Counted from the first letter of the stretch, positions 8,752 through 18,222 are shown. The stretch: 47,963 nt of DNA from Acaryochloris sp. CRU_2_0 (GCA_012034865.1 JAAUOM010000023.1:1-47963), one strand, 5' to 3'. Notes: generated by a model from the letters alone, not told the origin. Made by a program: numbers and translations.

Positions 8752-9146
8752 ATCCGTTAGATTACACCTTCGTAAACCATGCTTAATCCCAAAAACCTGG
8801 TATTTTTGTCATCCATAGCTGATAAGGCTTAAATTCACTATAGCCATTCTATCTTGAAAGATTATCGCCCTCAGATGGGTTACTCTGGGGGCTAGTTGCG
8901 CTTTGCTGTTAGTCTATATAAATTGAGCAAGATCTCACAAACAAATCCGTTTAACTGACATAGACTAGATGTTACCGTTACTATCTTGTATGAGGAGAAA
9001 ATAATGCGATCGCCCTCTCCAGCACCTCTGTCAACCCAGTTTTGAATAAAATGATTAACGTTTAACCTCAACTGCCTTGCAGCAAATGGAAAATGGATGC
9101 CATCTGATGTCCAATATAGCGACCTCTCAAAAGCACAACCACAACA
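8752..9146. other. Intergenic region between pentapeptide and response-regulator genes
   Basis: This 395-bp region holds a stem-loop at 8867-8892 (GCCCTCAGA versus TCTGGGGGC, one G-T wobble) that may end the pentapeptide transcript, although no T-tract follows. It also holds a 13-codon mini-ORF at 9004-9045 with an ideal Shine-Dalgarno (listed separately). The response regulator ATG itself has no clear ribosome binding site. Confidence 0.45.
9004..9045 (+). CDS. Possible 13-residue leader peptide
   Basis: An ATG at 9004 opens a frame reading MRSPSPAPLSTQF and stopping at 9045. It is preceded by GAGGAG at 8992-8997 with 6-nt spacing, the strongest Shine-Dalgarno in this region, about 100 nt upstream of the response regulator. 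The frame overlaps a GCGATCGC octamer. It could be a leader peptide, the remnant of a lost gene start, or chance. Confidence 0.25.
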   Translation: MRSPSPAPLSTQF

Positions 9147-10163
9147 ATGATTCGCATCTTATTAGTTGATGATCAAAAAGTGATCCGTCAGGGGCTTCAA
9201 GCCCTATTAGAATCAGAACCTGACTTTCAAATTGTAGGATTAGCTGAGAACGGCAAAATTGGCACTGAAATTGCCGAACAACTCCAACCTGACGTGGTGC
9301 TAGTTGATATGTATATGCCCGTCATGGATGGTGCCTCAGCCACAGAAATTATTTGTCAACGCTGCCCCAACACCAGAGTATTACTCCTCAGCAGTGCTGA
9401 TGATGATCAGTGTATTGCTGATGCCCTCAGTGCAGGAGCCATGGGGTATCTTCTCAAAAATGCCTCATCTGAGGAAGTGGCCAACGCTATTCGCTCTGTT
9501 CACAAAGGATACACCCAACTGAGTCCCGGCCTCTTACAAAAAGTGATGAGTCGTAATGCATCATCGACTTCAAAGTCACTGAATACCGCTTCAGAACTCA
9601 GTTATGCTGAAAATGAACTCCTGAAATTGCTCAAAGAACCAGACTGTTTAGATATCCAAACCCTCAACACCTTCAACACCCTAGCTACATCCTCCAATGA
9701 GGTCAAAAAGTTATTGCCCCATCTCAAGCAAAAACTAGAGCGACAACCCGATCATGTTGGTGCTTACTACTTCTTGGGAACCCTATTATATGAGCATCAA
9801 CATCAAGCCAAAGTGGCTTTAACCTGCTGGCGTAAGGGATTTAAGCAAGCCCTTAATCAAGGAATATCCTTGGAAGGGTTATTGCTCTTTTGCCGCTCAA
9901 TGTTTGCAGTCAATGCGGAAGAAGCCTTTGCTGCCATCCAACAGGTTGTGAAAATGCAGGGAGAACTCGTTCCTGCTTTTGTCCTGGGTCAAACTGCAGC
10001 ACAGGTCTTTCTAGCTGAATCGGAATGTGCTCAATTTTTGGCAATTGCTTGGCAAATCCAGAAACTGCATACTTTACTTGATGAACATTACCCCTTAAAG
10101 TCAAAGCTTGATGACTTAAATGCTAGGTTCACAATGCTTACAAGACAAAGATTAAGTTTGTAA
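9147..10163 (+). CDS. Response regulator with receiver domain and TPR-like helical C-terminus, no DNA-binding domain
   Basis: Residues 1 to about 125 are a NarL-type receiver domain: acidic pair D8-D9, phosphoacceptor D54 in LVDMYMPVMDG, the conserved hydroxyl residue in LLLSSAD, and Lys in GYLLKNAS. Instead of a helix-turn-helix, residues about 165-338 are helical, with a TPR-like segment (QPDHVGAYYFLGTLLYEHQHQAKVALTCW written here in shortened reference: residues about 195-225). Output is therefore probably protein-protein interaction. It is followed after 3 to 18 nt by a coiled-coil membrane protein and likely forms an operon with it. No histidine kinase lies nearby, so the phosphodonor is unknown. 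Confidence 0.85.
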   Translation: MIRILLVDDQKVIRQGLQALLESEPDFQIVGLAENGKIGTEIAEQLQPDVVLVDMYMPVMDGASATEIICQRCPNTRVLLLSSADDDQCIADALSAGAMGYLLKNASSEEVANAIRSVHKGYTQLSPGLLQKVMSRNASSTSKSLNTASELSYAENELLKLLKEPDCLDIQTLNTFNTLATSSNEVKKLLPHLKQKLERQPDHVGAYYFLGTLLYEHQHQAKVALTCWRKGFKQALNQGISLEGLLLFCRSMFAVNAEEAFAAIQQVVKMQGELVPAFVLGQTAAQVFLAESECAQFLAIAWQIQKLHTLLDEHYPLKSKLDDLNARFTMLTRQRLSL

Positions 10164-10181
10164 CCTTTGAGGAGAAAGGTT

Positions 10182-10748
10182 TTGAGGGCAATTGATCAAA
10201 TTGAGAAAGAATTGGAAACCTTAAGAAGCCGTTTTAACCAAGCTTTTCAAGTGTTGGATGGCTTCTCTCAACTGCAAACCCATTTTGAGCAACTGACTCA
10301 AACCCAACAAGAACTAGAACAGTCTCTCAATCAAGCCAAAGCTGCTTTGCAGGAGTCGTCACCCCCAGCTCAGTTGCAAGCACAATATACACAGCTAGAG
10401 ACCCAATTAGAAACCCAATTTGCCCAATTACATGCAGAACTTATAGACTTGCGTCATAGCTTTGAGGCCTCAACTTATGATCTGCAAGAACAACTGCATC
10501 AAGACAGAAGCCAGCTCAACCAACTTCAGCAGCAAAACTTGAACACAACACCGGGGGTAGAGGGAAACAAATTAGATTGGCTAGAGAATTCCTTACAAGA
10601 CTTGAGTAACTTAATCTATGCAGATCGCGCAGCCTTGCAGCATTTAGATCGGCGACTCAATCATGTCAAGCGACTTACCGATCTGCAAACCATTATTGGA
10701 GCCGGCTGCTTCTTTTTGATGACGCTCATTGTGTTTGTGACTCGTTAG
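10182..10748 (+). CDS. Coiled-coil protein with C-terminal membrane anchor
   Basis: I do not recognise a family. The protein is almost entirely heptad-like and Gln/Leu-rich (for example TQTQQELEQSLNQAKAAL and LQAQYTQLETQLETQF), so a long coiled coil is expected, ending in one transmembrane segment, TIIGAGCFFLMTLIVFV, and a two-residue tail. This is a tail-anchored topology. The frame opens at a TTG at 10167, but GAGGAG at 10169-10174 better serves the TTG at 10182, giving 188 residues. It sits directly behind the DNA-binding-less response regulator, suggesting the regulator docks on this membrane-tethered rod. Confidence 0.7.
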   Translation: MRAIDQIEKELETLRSRFNQAFQVLDGFSQLQTHFEQLTQTQQELEQSLNQAKAALQESSPPAQLQAQYTQLETQLETQFAQLHAELIDLRHSFEASTYDLQEQLHQDRSQLNQLQQQNLNTTPGVEGNKLDWLENSLQDLSNLIYADRAALQHLDRRLNHVKRLTDLQTIIGAGCFFLMTLIVFVTR

Positions 10749-10767
10749 CCCATCCAATAAACGGGCG

Positions 10768-12015
10768 CTAGCAAGAACCCAAAGTGGCCACCGGAGTATT
10801 TTTAATCGCAAAGATCTTTGCGACAATCTCAGATACAACCTTGTCAGGAGTTGATGCACCAGAAGTAATGCCTACGACAATTGGTCCAGTAGGTAACCAA
10901 TCCTCGGTAATGGTGAGATCACAGTGCAGGGGTTTGTGCTCAACGCGATTGCCAGGGCCAATGCGGGCGGCACTATCAATGTGATAGGACGGAATATCCT
11001 TGTCAATGGAAATCTCCTGAAGGTGGGTAGTATTGGATGAATTAAAACCACCAATGACAACCATTAAATCTAAAGGCTCTTCCACCAGTTGAAACATAGC
11101 ATCTTGACGCTCTTGGGTAGCATCGCAGATGGTATTAAAGCTCAAGAAATGCTCATTAACGTGAGCAGGGCCATACTTACGCATCATTGTGCGCTCGAAC
11201 AGTTTACCAATTTGTTCGGTTTCCCCTTTGAGCATGGTGGTCTGATTGGCAATGCCAATCCGCACTAAATCTGTTTCTGGGTTAAAGCCAGGGGAGTAGG
11301 CTTTGGCAAACTTGGCTAAAAAGTCAGCTTGGCGCTGTTGCCGTTCTTGTGCAGTCTCTCCTGGATTGAGAATGTAATCGGCAACATACTCCGCTTCTTC
11401 TAAGTTCAGCAAGATTAAATAAGTTCCGGCAAAAGAGCTAGTGGCAATGGTTTCCTCATGTTTATACTTGCCGTGAATAATGGACGTATAGTCCACTTTT
11501 TTGTGTTTTTCGACGGTATTCCAAACTTTAGAGACCCAGGGACAAGTAGTATCCATGATTGTGCAGCCTTTATCGTTGAGAAGCTGCATTTCTTGAACAC
11601 TCGCCCCAAACGCCGGTAAGATGACGACATCGTTTTGGGTCACAACGGTAAAATCTTTCTGACCGTTGGTTTGCACAGGAATAAATTCCACACCCATATC
11701 TCGCAAATTCTGATTTACAGACGGGTTGTGAATAATTTCATTGGTAATCCAGATGCGCTCTTGCGGATACTGGCGGCGTGTTTCATAGGCAAGAGCCACC
11801 GCCCGTTCCACCCCCCAACAAAAGCCAAAGGCTTCGGCTAGACGAATCGTGACATTTTCTTGTTGCCAATGATAGCCATTCTCGCGGATTTGCTGGATGA
11901 GCTGGCTATTGTACTCAAACTGCAACAGATTTGTGACGGCTTCATCGTGACCAAATCCTGTCCGGTGATACTGCTCGGATTTATGCAGCGATCGCTTAAA
12001 GGCTTTTGTATCCAT
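10768..12015 (-). CDS. ispH: 4-hydroxy-3-methylbut-2-enyl diphosphate reductase
   Basis: The 415-residue protein is the cyanobacterial/plant-type IspH, the last enzyme of the MEP isoprenoid pathway, which reduces HMBPP to IPP and DMAPP. It supplies precursors for carotenoids, phytol and quinones. It begins [18 protein letters not shown] and carries the three cysteines expected to ligate the 4Fe-4S cluster in [21 protein letters not shown] and [12 protein letters not shown]. The extended N-terminus and internal insert relative to E. coli IspH are usual in cyanobacteria. It is convergent with the coiled-coil gene, 19 bp away. Confidence 0.93.
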   Translation of the reverse strand: MDTKAFKRSLHKSEQYHRTGFGHDEAVTNLLQFEYNSQLIQQIRENGYHWQQENVTIRLAEAFGFCWGVERAVALAYETRRQYPQERIWITNEIIHNPSVNQNLRDMGVEFIPVQTNGQKDFTVVTQNDVVILPAFGASVQEMQLLNDKGCTIMDTTCPWVSKVWNTVEKHKKVDYTSIIHGKYKHEETIATSSFAGTYLILLNLEEAEYVADYILNPGETAQERQQRQADFLAKFAKAYSPGFNPETDLVRIGIANQTTMLKGETEQIGKLFERTMMRKYGPAHVNEHFLSFNTICDATQERQDAMFQLVEEPLDLMVVIGGFNSSNTTHLQEISIDKDIPSYHIDSAARIGPGNRVEHKPLHCDLTITEDWLPTGPIVVGITSGASTPDKVVSEIVAKIFAIKNTPVATLGSC

Positions 12016-12309
12016 GAATGTATTCCTGCATCTATGGTGATCAAGACCCTCAGGCTAGTCTAGCCAAAAACTGCCAGCAGCCCCATCAGTCAAGTTCATA
12101 TCTGCTGCAACTGAAGCAACTCTTCCATCATACTGATTCTAGGGAACAGTTCATCCTTTATCGGGTTGAATCAAGGGTTCAATAATAGGCTCAATGCTAC
12201 AGTATTAAGGAATTTTGCAGCATACATTTTAAGTTCTCTAGCCAAGATCCTAGCTAGGGAACCTGTGCTGTTTCTAGGACATCATCTCTTCATTTAGAAG
12301 GCGTTCACC

Positions 12310-13824
12310 ATGAGACCCTCTTTACCAACGATGGTTTTGCTTCCCCTCGATACCTTACTGCAAAAAGGCAATTATCGCTTGGAACAGCTTTTGGGTCACC
12401 GTAGTGGGGAACTCATCTACGAGGGAACCCACCTACCCACTCAGCAAAAGGTTATTATCAAGACCCTTAACCCCTCGCACCAACATCCAGAGGAAATAAC
12501 CTATCAGCGTGACTATTTTCTAGAACAAGCCTGGGCTTGGCTACAACTTAAACATCCCCATCTTGAACCCCTACGGGAGGTGTTTGTAGAATCGGTACTT
12601 CCGTTTTTGGTCAAAAATAAGATCTCTGGACAGACTTGGAATCAATTCATCTGTGAGCAGCCCTTACCCGAAGCACAAGCCATTACCAAAATTCATGCGA
12701 TCGCCAATGGTTTGGCCTTCGCACATCAGCATCATCTCCACCATGGAGACATCCGCCCTGAAAATATTGTGGAACACTCCTCCACGAATCAGCCAATACT
12801 TGTGAACATGAGTTTGGCATTGAATCTAGCGGATGCGTCCTCTGTGTCTCTCAATCATCAGGCTGATGGCTATATCGCGCCAGAGCAATATCAAGGCCAA
12901 TATACCCTTGCCACCGATATTTACGGTTTAACCGCGACTTTTTATACCTTATTGACAGGCCAGGTGCCTATTGCGGCTGTGCAGCGTCAACAGACTCGCT
13001 TTGAACCTCAACAACTTCATCCTCACTTAAGTCAGGCAACCGTTACTGCTCTTCTGAGAGGAATGGCCATGAAGCCCCAGCACCGTCCTTTATCCGTTCT
13101 AGAATGGATGGCATTACTGCCTACAGGCTCAGACCCTAACGCTATAGCAGCAGAATCAGCTACTATAGCCTCAGCTTCCTTACCTTTATCTAGGCAGGAA
13201 TCCTCATCAGCACCGCCAGCTCCACCTCTCAAGGAAACCGAGATTGAGAAAACCCCATCTTTAGAAACAGCAGTCCCTGTTCCGGAGCAAGTTCAGACGG
13301 TGCCTGACCCTCAATTCCAATCCTATTCAGCCGTTCCTCGGTTCCCTTTACGAGCCTTGATCATTTGTGCTGTCGTTTCAAGTTTAGTGGGGATCGCTTT
13401 TGGATTGACGCTCCGGTTCCATTATCAAAATCAGTTTAATAATCCCCAGATTCCTGCCAAAAATTTACCCCTGAAGAATGAGCCGTTTTTGCCTAAAAAC
13501 AAGCCAAGCAACCCGTCAGGGGAAACCGTACCACCGTCTAGGGATTCTTCACCAACAACGATTGAATCCCCCACGCCTTTGCCCGCAGAGGATCCTGCCC
13601 TTAATTCCTCTAACGATCAAGGCGGTGTTGAAGTTCTGCCTTTGCCTTCTTCCCAGGATTCTCCATCGGTTGGATTTCAGCCATTAGAACCCAATAATCT
13701 TGATCCTAGTTTGCAAAACCCACCTGAAGCTAATCCCAATCGTCAGTCTCCTGCTACAAGTAGTTCACCCCAGACACCTACACTCGATCCTCTGTCTACA
13801 CCCAATTTGTCAGGGACTCCTTGA
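12310..13824 (+). CDS. Serine/threonine-kinase-like membrane protein, probable pseudokinase
   Basis: Residues about 20-280 have a protein-kinase fold: beta-3 lysine K51 (VIIKTLN), catalytic-loop HGDIRPENI with D147 and N152, and an APE motif at 190-192. The DFG motif is replaced by NMS at 166-168 (QPILVNMSLAL), removing the metal-binding Asp, and the glycine loop is poor (LLGHRSGELIYEG). Catalysis is therefore doubtful and a scaffold or sensor role is plausible. A Ser/Pro-rich linker leads to one transmembrane helix near 348-370, then an extracytoplasmic tail rich in Pro, Ser and Asn. Cyanobacteria have many such receptor-like kinases. It has 504 residues; the ATG at 12331 is an alternative start. 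No phosphatase or partner is adjacent. Confidence 0.82.
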   Translation: MRPSLPTMVLLPLDTLLQKGNYRLEQLLGHRSGELIYEGTHLPTQQKVIIKTLNPSHQHPEEITYQRDYFLEQAWAWLQLKHPHLEPLREVFVESVLPFLVKNKISGQTWNQFICEQPLPEAQAITKIHAIANGLAFAHQHHLHHGDIRPENIVEHSSTNQPILVNMSLALNLADASSVSLNHQADGYIAPEQYQGQYTLATDIYGLTATFYTLLTGQVPIAAVQRQQTRFEPQQLHPHLSQATVTALLRGMAMKPQHRPLSVLEWMALLPTGSDPNAIAAESATIASASLPLSRQESSSAPPAPPLKETEIEKTPSLETAVPVPEQVQTVPDPQFQSYSAVPRFPLRALIICAVVSSLVGIAFGLTLRFHYQNQFNNPQIPAKNLPLKNEPFLPKNKPSNPSGETVPPSRDSSPTTIESPTPLPAEDPALNSSNDQGGVEVLPLPSSQDSPSVGFQPLEPNNLDPSLQNPPEANPNRQSPATSSSPQTPTLDPLSTPNLSGTP

Positions 13825-14022
13825 GTGGACTCACAACCCAATCCTGAGTAGCTCTTTCCAGGATAGATTCTGGCAATAAATACCCTTTGCCCCAATGCAA
13901 AGGATTGGTTTCTATCGGCAAAGTTGTGCAGCGGCAGACAGGCTTGAACTCTCATCGGTAACTTTGATTTCATCCGCACCAATGCAGTATTGGGCTGTTG
14001 GCGTTCACTCTGAAAGTTAGGC

Positions 14023-14074
14023 AGTTTTACTCTCTTCCCCTGAAAAGATTAGGTAGGCTGAAATCAGTAAAACT
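14023..14074. repeat. 9-bp inverted repeat in the kinase-glycosyltransferase convergent gap
   Basis: AGTTTTACT at 14023-14031 pairs exactly with AGTAAAACT at 14066-14074 across 34 nt. It lies between the ends of two convergent genes (13824 and 14106). A 3'-end structure is possible but the spacer is long. No gene was seen in this 281-bp gap. Confidence 0.3.
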
Positions 14075-14105
14075 CTTATACGCTAAATGATCTATATACC
14101 GATTC

Positions 14106-15377
14106 TTATGTCGGGAAAAGAGTAAGCTGTTTTTCAATCGCATCACACGCCACATTCACTCCATCTTCTGCTCGGATAATCGCTCCAATTTCTGCGGCTT
14201 TAGCTGCATAACTAGGATTTCCTAATAATTCACCCAATTGCCTAACAACTCGTTCTGCTACATATTGTTTGCGAGGAATCGTCCGTGAAGTTCCCAAACG
14301 TTCTACTCTAGCTGCATTGTCTGGCTGATCATGGCTGTAAGGCATCACCAGTGCTGGACGACCTGCCCGTAATGCCTGAGCTGTTGTGCCAATGCCGCCT
14401 TGATGAACAATTGCACAAGCTCGTGAAAAGATCTGAGAGTACGGCGCATAGTTCACCGCAATAATGCTGTCTGAAAGATTGACTGGTGGCGCATTCTTAC
14501 CAATCAATAACACAGCACGGCGATCTAAGCGTTTGACTGCTTTGATGCTTTCCTCATAGAACTGCCCTGAAGTCATAACTGCGGCTGACCCTAGAGTGAA
14601 TACGATCGGTGGTTCACCTGCACCCAAAAATCGATCTAGTTCTGGTGGGAGTTGTGGACTGTCGTCGCTACCATCATAGAAAGTAAAGCCTGTGAGTAAC
14701 GTATTTGCTGCCCAATCCGGTTGAGGTTTGGCAAGTATTGATGAGAACATTGCCAGCACAAGATAAGGAGAATACTTGTCATCAATAAAAGGATTGCCCT
14801 TAAGCGGAGGTAATCCAATTTCCTGTCGGAGTTGGTGAACGGGTTCTGTCCAAGTTTTTGATATAATTTTTGCGAGTTGACGAATCCCTCGTTGAGCGAT
14901 GAAACTCAAGCCTGGTAGTTGGAAGATAGATGGCAGTACGGGTAGAACTGATGGATCGTACGCGGAAAGAAATGCTAGGGGTTGCAAAACCGTCAGCATC
15001 CACGGAATTTCCAATTTTTCTGCCACTAATCGGGCTACCAGTACTCCTTCACCATTGATGATGAGATCGGCATTTTTTGCAGCGTCCATCAAGTCCGTAT
15101 AGGTTTCACGCAAGCTCGCACAAACCCAATTTCTAATCACATACTCTGTACCCGTCTTCAAATCCATCATCCGCGCCATCTCTTGAGGATCGTTGAGTGC
15201 GGTGTTATCAGGGCGCATTGGATGAAACTCAAATCCCAGAGCTTCAATTTTGTGCTGATACTCCTTATGAGTCGCAAATGCCACATCATGACCCCGATGA
15301 CGCAACTCAAGCGCGATCGCAATTTTGGGATGCAGATCTCCAAATGAGCCAATGGTGGTTAAAACAATGCGACTCAT
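14106..15377 (-). CDS. UDP-glycosyltransferase (GT1/MGT type)
   Basis: This 423-residue GT-B fold enzyme starts MSRIVLTTIGSFGDLHPKIA, the typical N-terminus of MGT/sterol-glycosyltransferase-like proteins, and has the C-terminal donor-binding motif HQGGIGTTAQALRAGRPALV followed by MPYSHDQPDNAARVERLG. Enzymes of this group transfer sugars from UDP-donors to lipids, carotenoids (CrtX), sterols or polyketides. The acceptor cannot be deduced; no biosynthetic cluster surrounds it, although a carotenoid or lipid substrate would fit a cyanobacterium. It is convergent with the kinase-like gene and monocistronic. Confidence 0.85.
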   Translation of the reverse strand: MSRIVLTTIGSFGDLHPKIAIALELRHRGHDVAFATHKEYQHKIEALGFEFHPMRPDNTALNDPQEMARMMDLKTGTEYVIRNWVCASLRETYTDLMDAAKNADLIINGEGVLVARLVAEKLEIPWMLTVLQPLAFLSAYDPSVLPVLPSIFQLPGLSFIAQRGIRQLAKIISKTWTEPVHQLRQEIGLPPLKGNPFIDDKYSPYLVLAMFSSILAKPQPDWAANTLLTGFTFYDGSDDSPQLPPELDRFLGAGEPPIVFTLGSAAVMTSGQFYEESIKAVKRLDRRAVLLIGKNAPPVNLSDSIIAVNYAPYSQIFSRACAIVHQGGIGTTAQALRAGRPALVMPYSHDQPDNAARVERLGTSRTIPRKQYVAERVVRQLGELLGNPSYAAKAAEIGAIIRAEDGVNVACDAIEKQLTLFPT

Positions 15378-15514
15378 GGATTTTCCCTTTGGTCAGCAAT
15401 AATCGTCTGGATACGATTGCTTGATCCTAAACCTTTGCTGACCCACCAGTAAAATCAAAGTACTGTCCCTTCCAAGACTTGAAGCAGCCCAACTAGGAAT
15501 TGAAGGATAGAAGC

Positions 15515-16414
15515 CTAAACACTCAAATCTGGATATTGCTCTGGGTCAACCAGAGCCTGGGAGTGCCGCCCAAAGTGCTGCGCCAGCAGACCATATTTGG
15601 GGGCAAAGATCATGACTCCGACAAAAATGAGGGTGAGCAGCACAACAATGCTACCCCCTGTGGAGGTATTAAAGTGATAGCTCAGATAGGTTCCCACTAC
15701 ACAAGAGCAGATACTCGTTGCTATGGAAATCCCTAGCATGTGGTCAAAGCGATCGGTCAATAGATAGGCAGTGGCACCAGGGGTGACCAGCATTGCAATC
15801 ACCAGAATGATCCCTGCCGTTTGCAATGCAGTAACAATGGTGAGAGCCATCACCGACAGGAGCGTGTAATAGAGAACCTGAGTATTGAGACCAATAGCTT
15901 TGGCATGATTGGGGTCAAAGCTGAATAACAAAAAATCCTTACGCCGCAGCAAAATCAAAATCAGTGTAATTGAGCCTGCCACCAAGGTTTGCAGGATATC
16001 TCCCTGGGAAATTCCCAGAACATTTCCAAATAAGATATGAAACAGGTCAACATTGCTGGGGATCTTGGTAACCAGAACCAAGCCAAAGGCAAAAAAGCCG
16101 GTAAATATGACCCCAATAACGGCATCTTCCTTCAAGCGGGTGTTGGACTTGACATATCCAATAGCGACGGTTGCGCCAAATCCAAAGACAAAAGCACCGA
16201 TCGCAAAGGGAATATTCAAGGCATAGGCGACAACGACTCCAGGCACGACGGCGTGGGAAATGGCATCGCCCATTAGCGACCAGCCTTTGAGGGTGATATA
16301 GCAGGAAAGCACCGCACAAACTAGGCCAACAAAGGCACTCACCCAGATGGCTTGCACCAAAAAGTCCAATTGCAAGGGTTCAATCAGCCACTGCCAAACT
16401 GAAGAGAGGGTCAT
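15515..16414 (-). CDS. mntB: Manganese ABC transporter, permease MntB
   Basis: The ABC-3 family permease (299 residues) has about eight to nine transmembrane segments and the family segment GWSLMGDAISHAVVPGVVVAYAL. The open frame extends upstream to 16573 in another reading of mntA sequence, but the ATG at 16414 (MTLSSVWQWLIEPLQLDF) overlaps the mntA stop by ATGA, a translational-coupling arrangement, and matches known MntB N-termini. It forms the inner-membrane pore of the Mn2+ uptake system with MntA and MntC. The long C-terminal tail after the last helix is hydrophilic. Confidence 0.9.
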   Translation of the reverse strand: MTLSSVWQWLIEPLQLDFLVQAIWVSAFVGLVCAVLSCYITLKGWSLMGDAISHAVVPGVVVAYALNIPFAIGAFVFGFGATVAIGYVKSNTRLKEDAVIGVIFTGFFAFGLVLVTKIPSNVDLFHILFGNVLGISQGDILQTLVAGSITLILILLRRKDFLLFSFDPNHAKAIGLNTQVLYYTLLSVMALTIVTALQTAGIILVIAMLVTPGATAYLLTDRFDHMLGISIATSICSCVVGTYLSYHFNTSTGGSIVVLLTLIFVGVMIFAPKYGLLAQHFGRHSQALVDPEQYPDLSV

Positions 16415-17226
16415 GACTTTACCCCTGTCTTTCTCTCCATTGTTTGGAACCCTGATCCTAGGCTGGTCAGGGGTAAGCCACCAAAGGTCATGGTTAGGTT
16501 TTCTGGGGTGAAGGTTGCTTCGGTCTTGCCTTCGGCGAGGATGGTGCGATTGAGGAGAATGGTGCGATCGCAAAACGTGGCAATCGAAGCTAAATCGTGG
16601 GTTGACAATAGAATCGTATGCCCTTCATCGCGTAACTGAAGCAGCAGATCAATCATCCGCTTCTCGGTCTTAACATCTACGCCGGTAAACGGTTCATCCA
16701 AGAGAATTACCTTTCCGGCTTGCGCTAAAGCCCGCGCCAAAAATGCTCGTTTTCGCTGCCCACCTGAGAGTTCACCAATTTGCCGATGGCGAACCTGGCT
16801 CATACCCACCCGCTCCAAACTTGCCATCACCAACCGCCGATCCTTGGGGCTAGGAATGCGCAGGAGGTTCATATAGCCATACCGCCCCATCATCACCACA
16901 TCAAAGACACTGACCGGGAAATTCCAATCCACCTCATCCGCTTGGGGGACGTAGGCCATCAATTGCTGTTTTTGAGCCGTTTGCACCGGATAACCACCCA
17001 CCCGAATTTTGCCTTGACTGGGCTGTAAAAATCCCATGATCGACTTGAACAACGTTGACTTGCCACAGCCATTAGGTCCCACGAGAGCCGTAATTGTCCC
17101 TGGCTCAACCGTACAACTGGCGTTATACAGGGCAAGTCTAGCGTTGCTGTAGGTCACACTCAAATTTTCTACGGTAATCCTAGGGCTTTGCGGGGTCACT
17201 TGTAACATGGTTGGCATAGTCTCCAC
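16411..17226 (-). CDS. mntA: Manganese ABC transporter, ATP-binding protein MntA
   Basis: The ATPase subunit shows Walker A GPNGCGKST, signature LSGGQRKRAFLARALAQ and Walker B KVILLDEPF, followed by the H-loop STHD. The frame begins at a GTG at 17226, with ATGs at 17217 and 17208 as alternatives; the gap to the mntC stop is only 2 bp from the GTG, so translational coupling with mntC is likely. Its stop overlaps the mntB start. Gene order C-A-B is that of the Synechocystis mnt operon. It powers import of Mn2+, needed for the photosystem II water-oxidising cluster. Confidence 0.92.
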   Translation of the reverse strand: METMPTMLQVTPQSPRITVENLSVTYSNARLALYNASCTVEPGTITALVGPNGCGKSTLFKSIMGFLQPSQGKIRVGGYPVQTAQKQQLMAYVPQADEVDWNFPVSVFDVVMMGRYGYMNLLRIPSPKDRRLVMASLERVGMSQVRHRQIGELSGGQRKRAFLARALAQAGKVILLDEPFTGVDVKTEKRMIDLLLQLRDEGHTILLSTHDLASIATFCDRTILLNRTILAEGKTEATFTPENLTMTFGGLPLTSLGSGFQTMERKTGVKS

Positions 17227-17228
17227 AA

Positions 17229-18209
17229 CTATTGAGCATTCGTGCCTGCTAATAGGCCGTTGGTAATTGTCCGAGCATCGTATTCTAGTAGCGCCAAAAA
17301 AGTGGGCACAGGCCCATCTTGCGTAGAAAGAGAATCCACATAGAGGTTGCCACCGAACCGAGCGCCAGTGCTTTTGGCCACTTGTTTTTGGCCTTCATCA
17401 CTCACCGTACTTTCACAAAAAAGGGTGGGAACCTTGTTAGCCTTAACCTGCTTGATCACCGATTGCACCTGTTTCGGTGTAAATTGCTGCTCGGCATTAA
17501 TCGGCCACATGTAAATCTCTTCCATGCCATAATCGCGGGTCAAATAGGAAAAGGCTCCTTCACAGCTCACTAAATAGCGCTGAGTTTTGGGCACTTTTTC
17601 CAGATCTGCCCGTAATTCTTGGTCAATGGCTTTGAGCTTTTGGCTGTAGGCAGCGGCGTTGGTATTATAGGTCTTGGCATTGGCGGGATCGAGTTCCACA
17701 AAGGCTTTGCGAATATTCTCAACGTAAATCAAGGCATTCTTGGGGGACATCCAAGCATGGGGATTGGGTTTATCTGTGTAGGGTCCTTCGGCGATCGCGA
17801 TCGGTTCAATGCCCTCCGTCAACACTACTGCCGGCACATCCTTGACGTTTCCTAAAAATCGCTCAAACCACCGCTCTAGATTCATACCGTTATAGAGAAT
17901 CAAGTCGGCATACTGCGCTTTCGTCAAGTCCTTGGGCGTGGGTTCATAGCCGTGGATTTCTGCCCCAATTCGAGTAATGGATTCAACATTGAGCTTGTCC
18001 CCCGCCACATTTTGGGCCATATCTGCCAAGACCGTGAAGGTGGTGAGCACGGTCTTTTTGCCTTGGGTACGGGTGGGTCGATTGGCATTCTCTGCGGTCT
18101 GCTTTGCGGTGTTTGTAGGGGAAGGTGTCTCAGTGCAACCCGTCAACCCAACCCCCAAGATCAAGGTAGAGGCAAAAACAATACTACGGATGGGAAAAGG
18201 AGCTGTCAT
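17229..18209 (-). CDS. mntC: Manganese-binding lipoprotein MntC
   Basis: This is the cluster A-I metal-binding protein of the operon. The ATG at 18209 (MTAPFPIRSIVFASTLILGV) gives a lipoprotein signal ending GLTGC, so the mature protein is anchored by the lipidated Cys; a TTG at 18218 is less likely. The sequence closely follows cyanobacterial MntC: LTTFTVLADMAQNVAGDKL, GAEIHGYEPTPKDL, NPHAWMSPKNAL, and C-terminal GGNLYVDSLSTQDGP. There is no His-rich loop as in ZnuA, favouring Mn over Zn. The two cysteines in LVSCEGAFSY and LFCESTVS correspond to the disulfide reported in Synechocystis MntC, suggesting redox-sensitive metal binding. Confidence 0.93.
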   Translation of the reverse strand: MTAPFPIRSIVFASTLILGVGLTGCTETPSPTNTAKQTAENANRPTRTQGKKTVLTTFTVLADMAQNVAGDKLNVESITRIGAEIHGYEPTPKDLTKAQYADLILYNGMNLERWFERFLGNVKDVPAVVLTEGIEPIAIAEGPYTDKPNPHAWMSPKNALIYVENIRKAFVELDPANAKTYNTNAAAYSQKLKAIDQELRADLEKVPKTQRYLVSCEGAFSYLTRDYGMEEIYMWPINAEQQFTPKQVQSVIKQVKANKVPTLFCESTVSDEGQKQVAKSTGARFGGNLYVDSLSTQDGPVPTFLALLEYDARTITNGLLAGTNAQ

Positions 18210-18222
18210 GAAAGTCAAGTTG

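Noticed and set aside
15515..16573. Longer mntB start upstream of 16414
   Set aside because: The extension reads mntA sequence in another frame; the ATGA overlap at 16411-16414 and family N-terminus fix the start at 16414.
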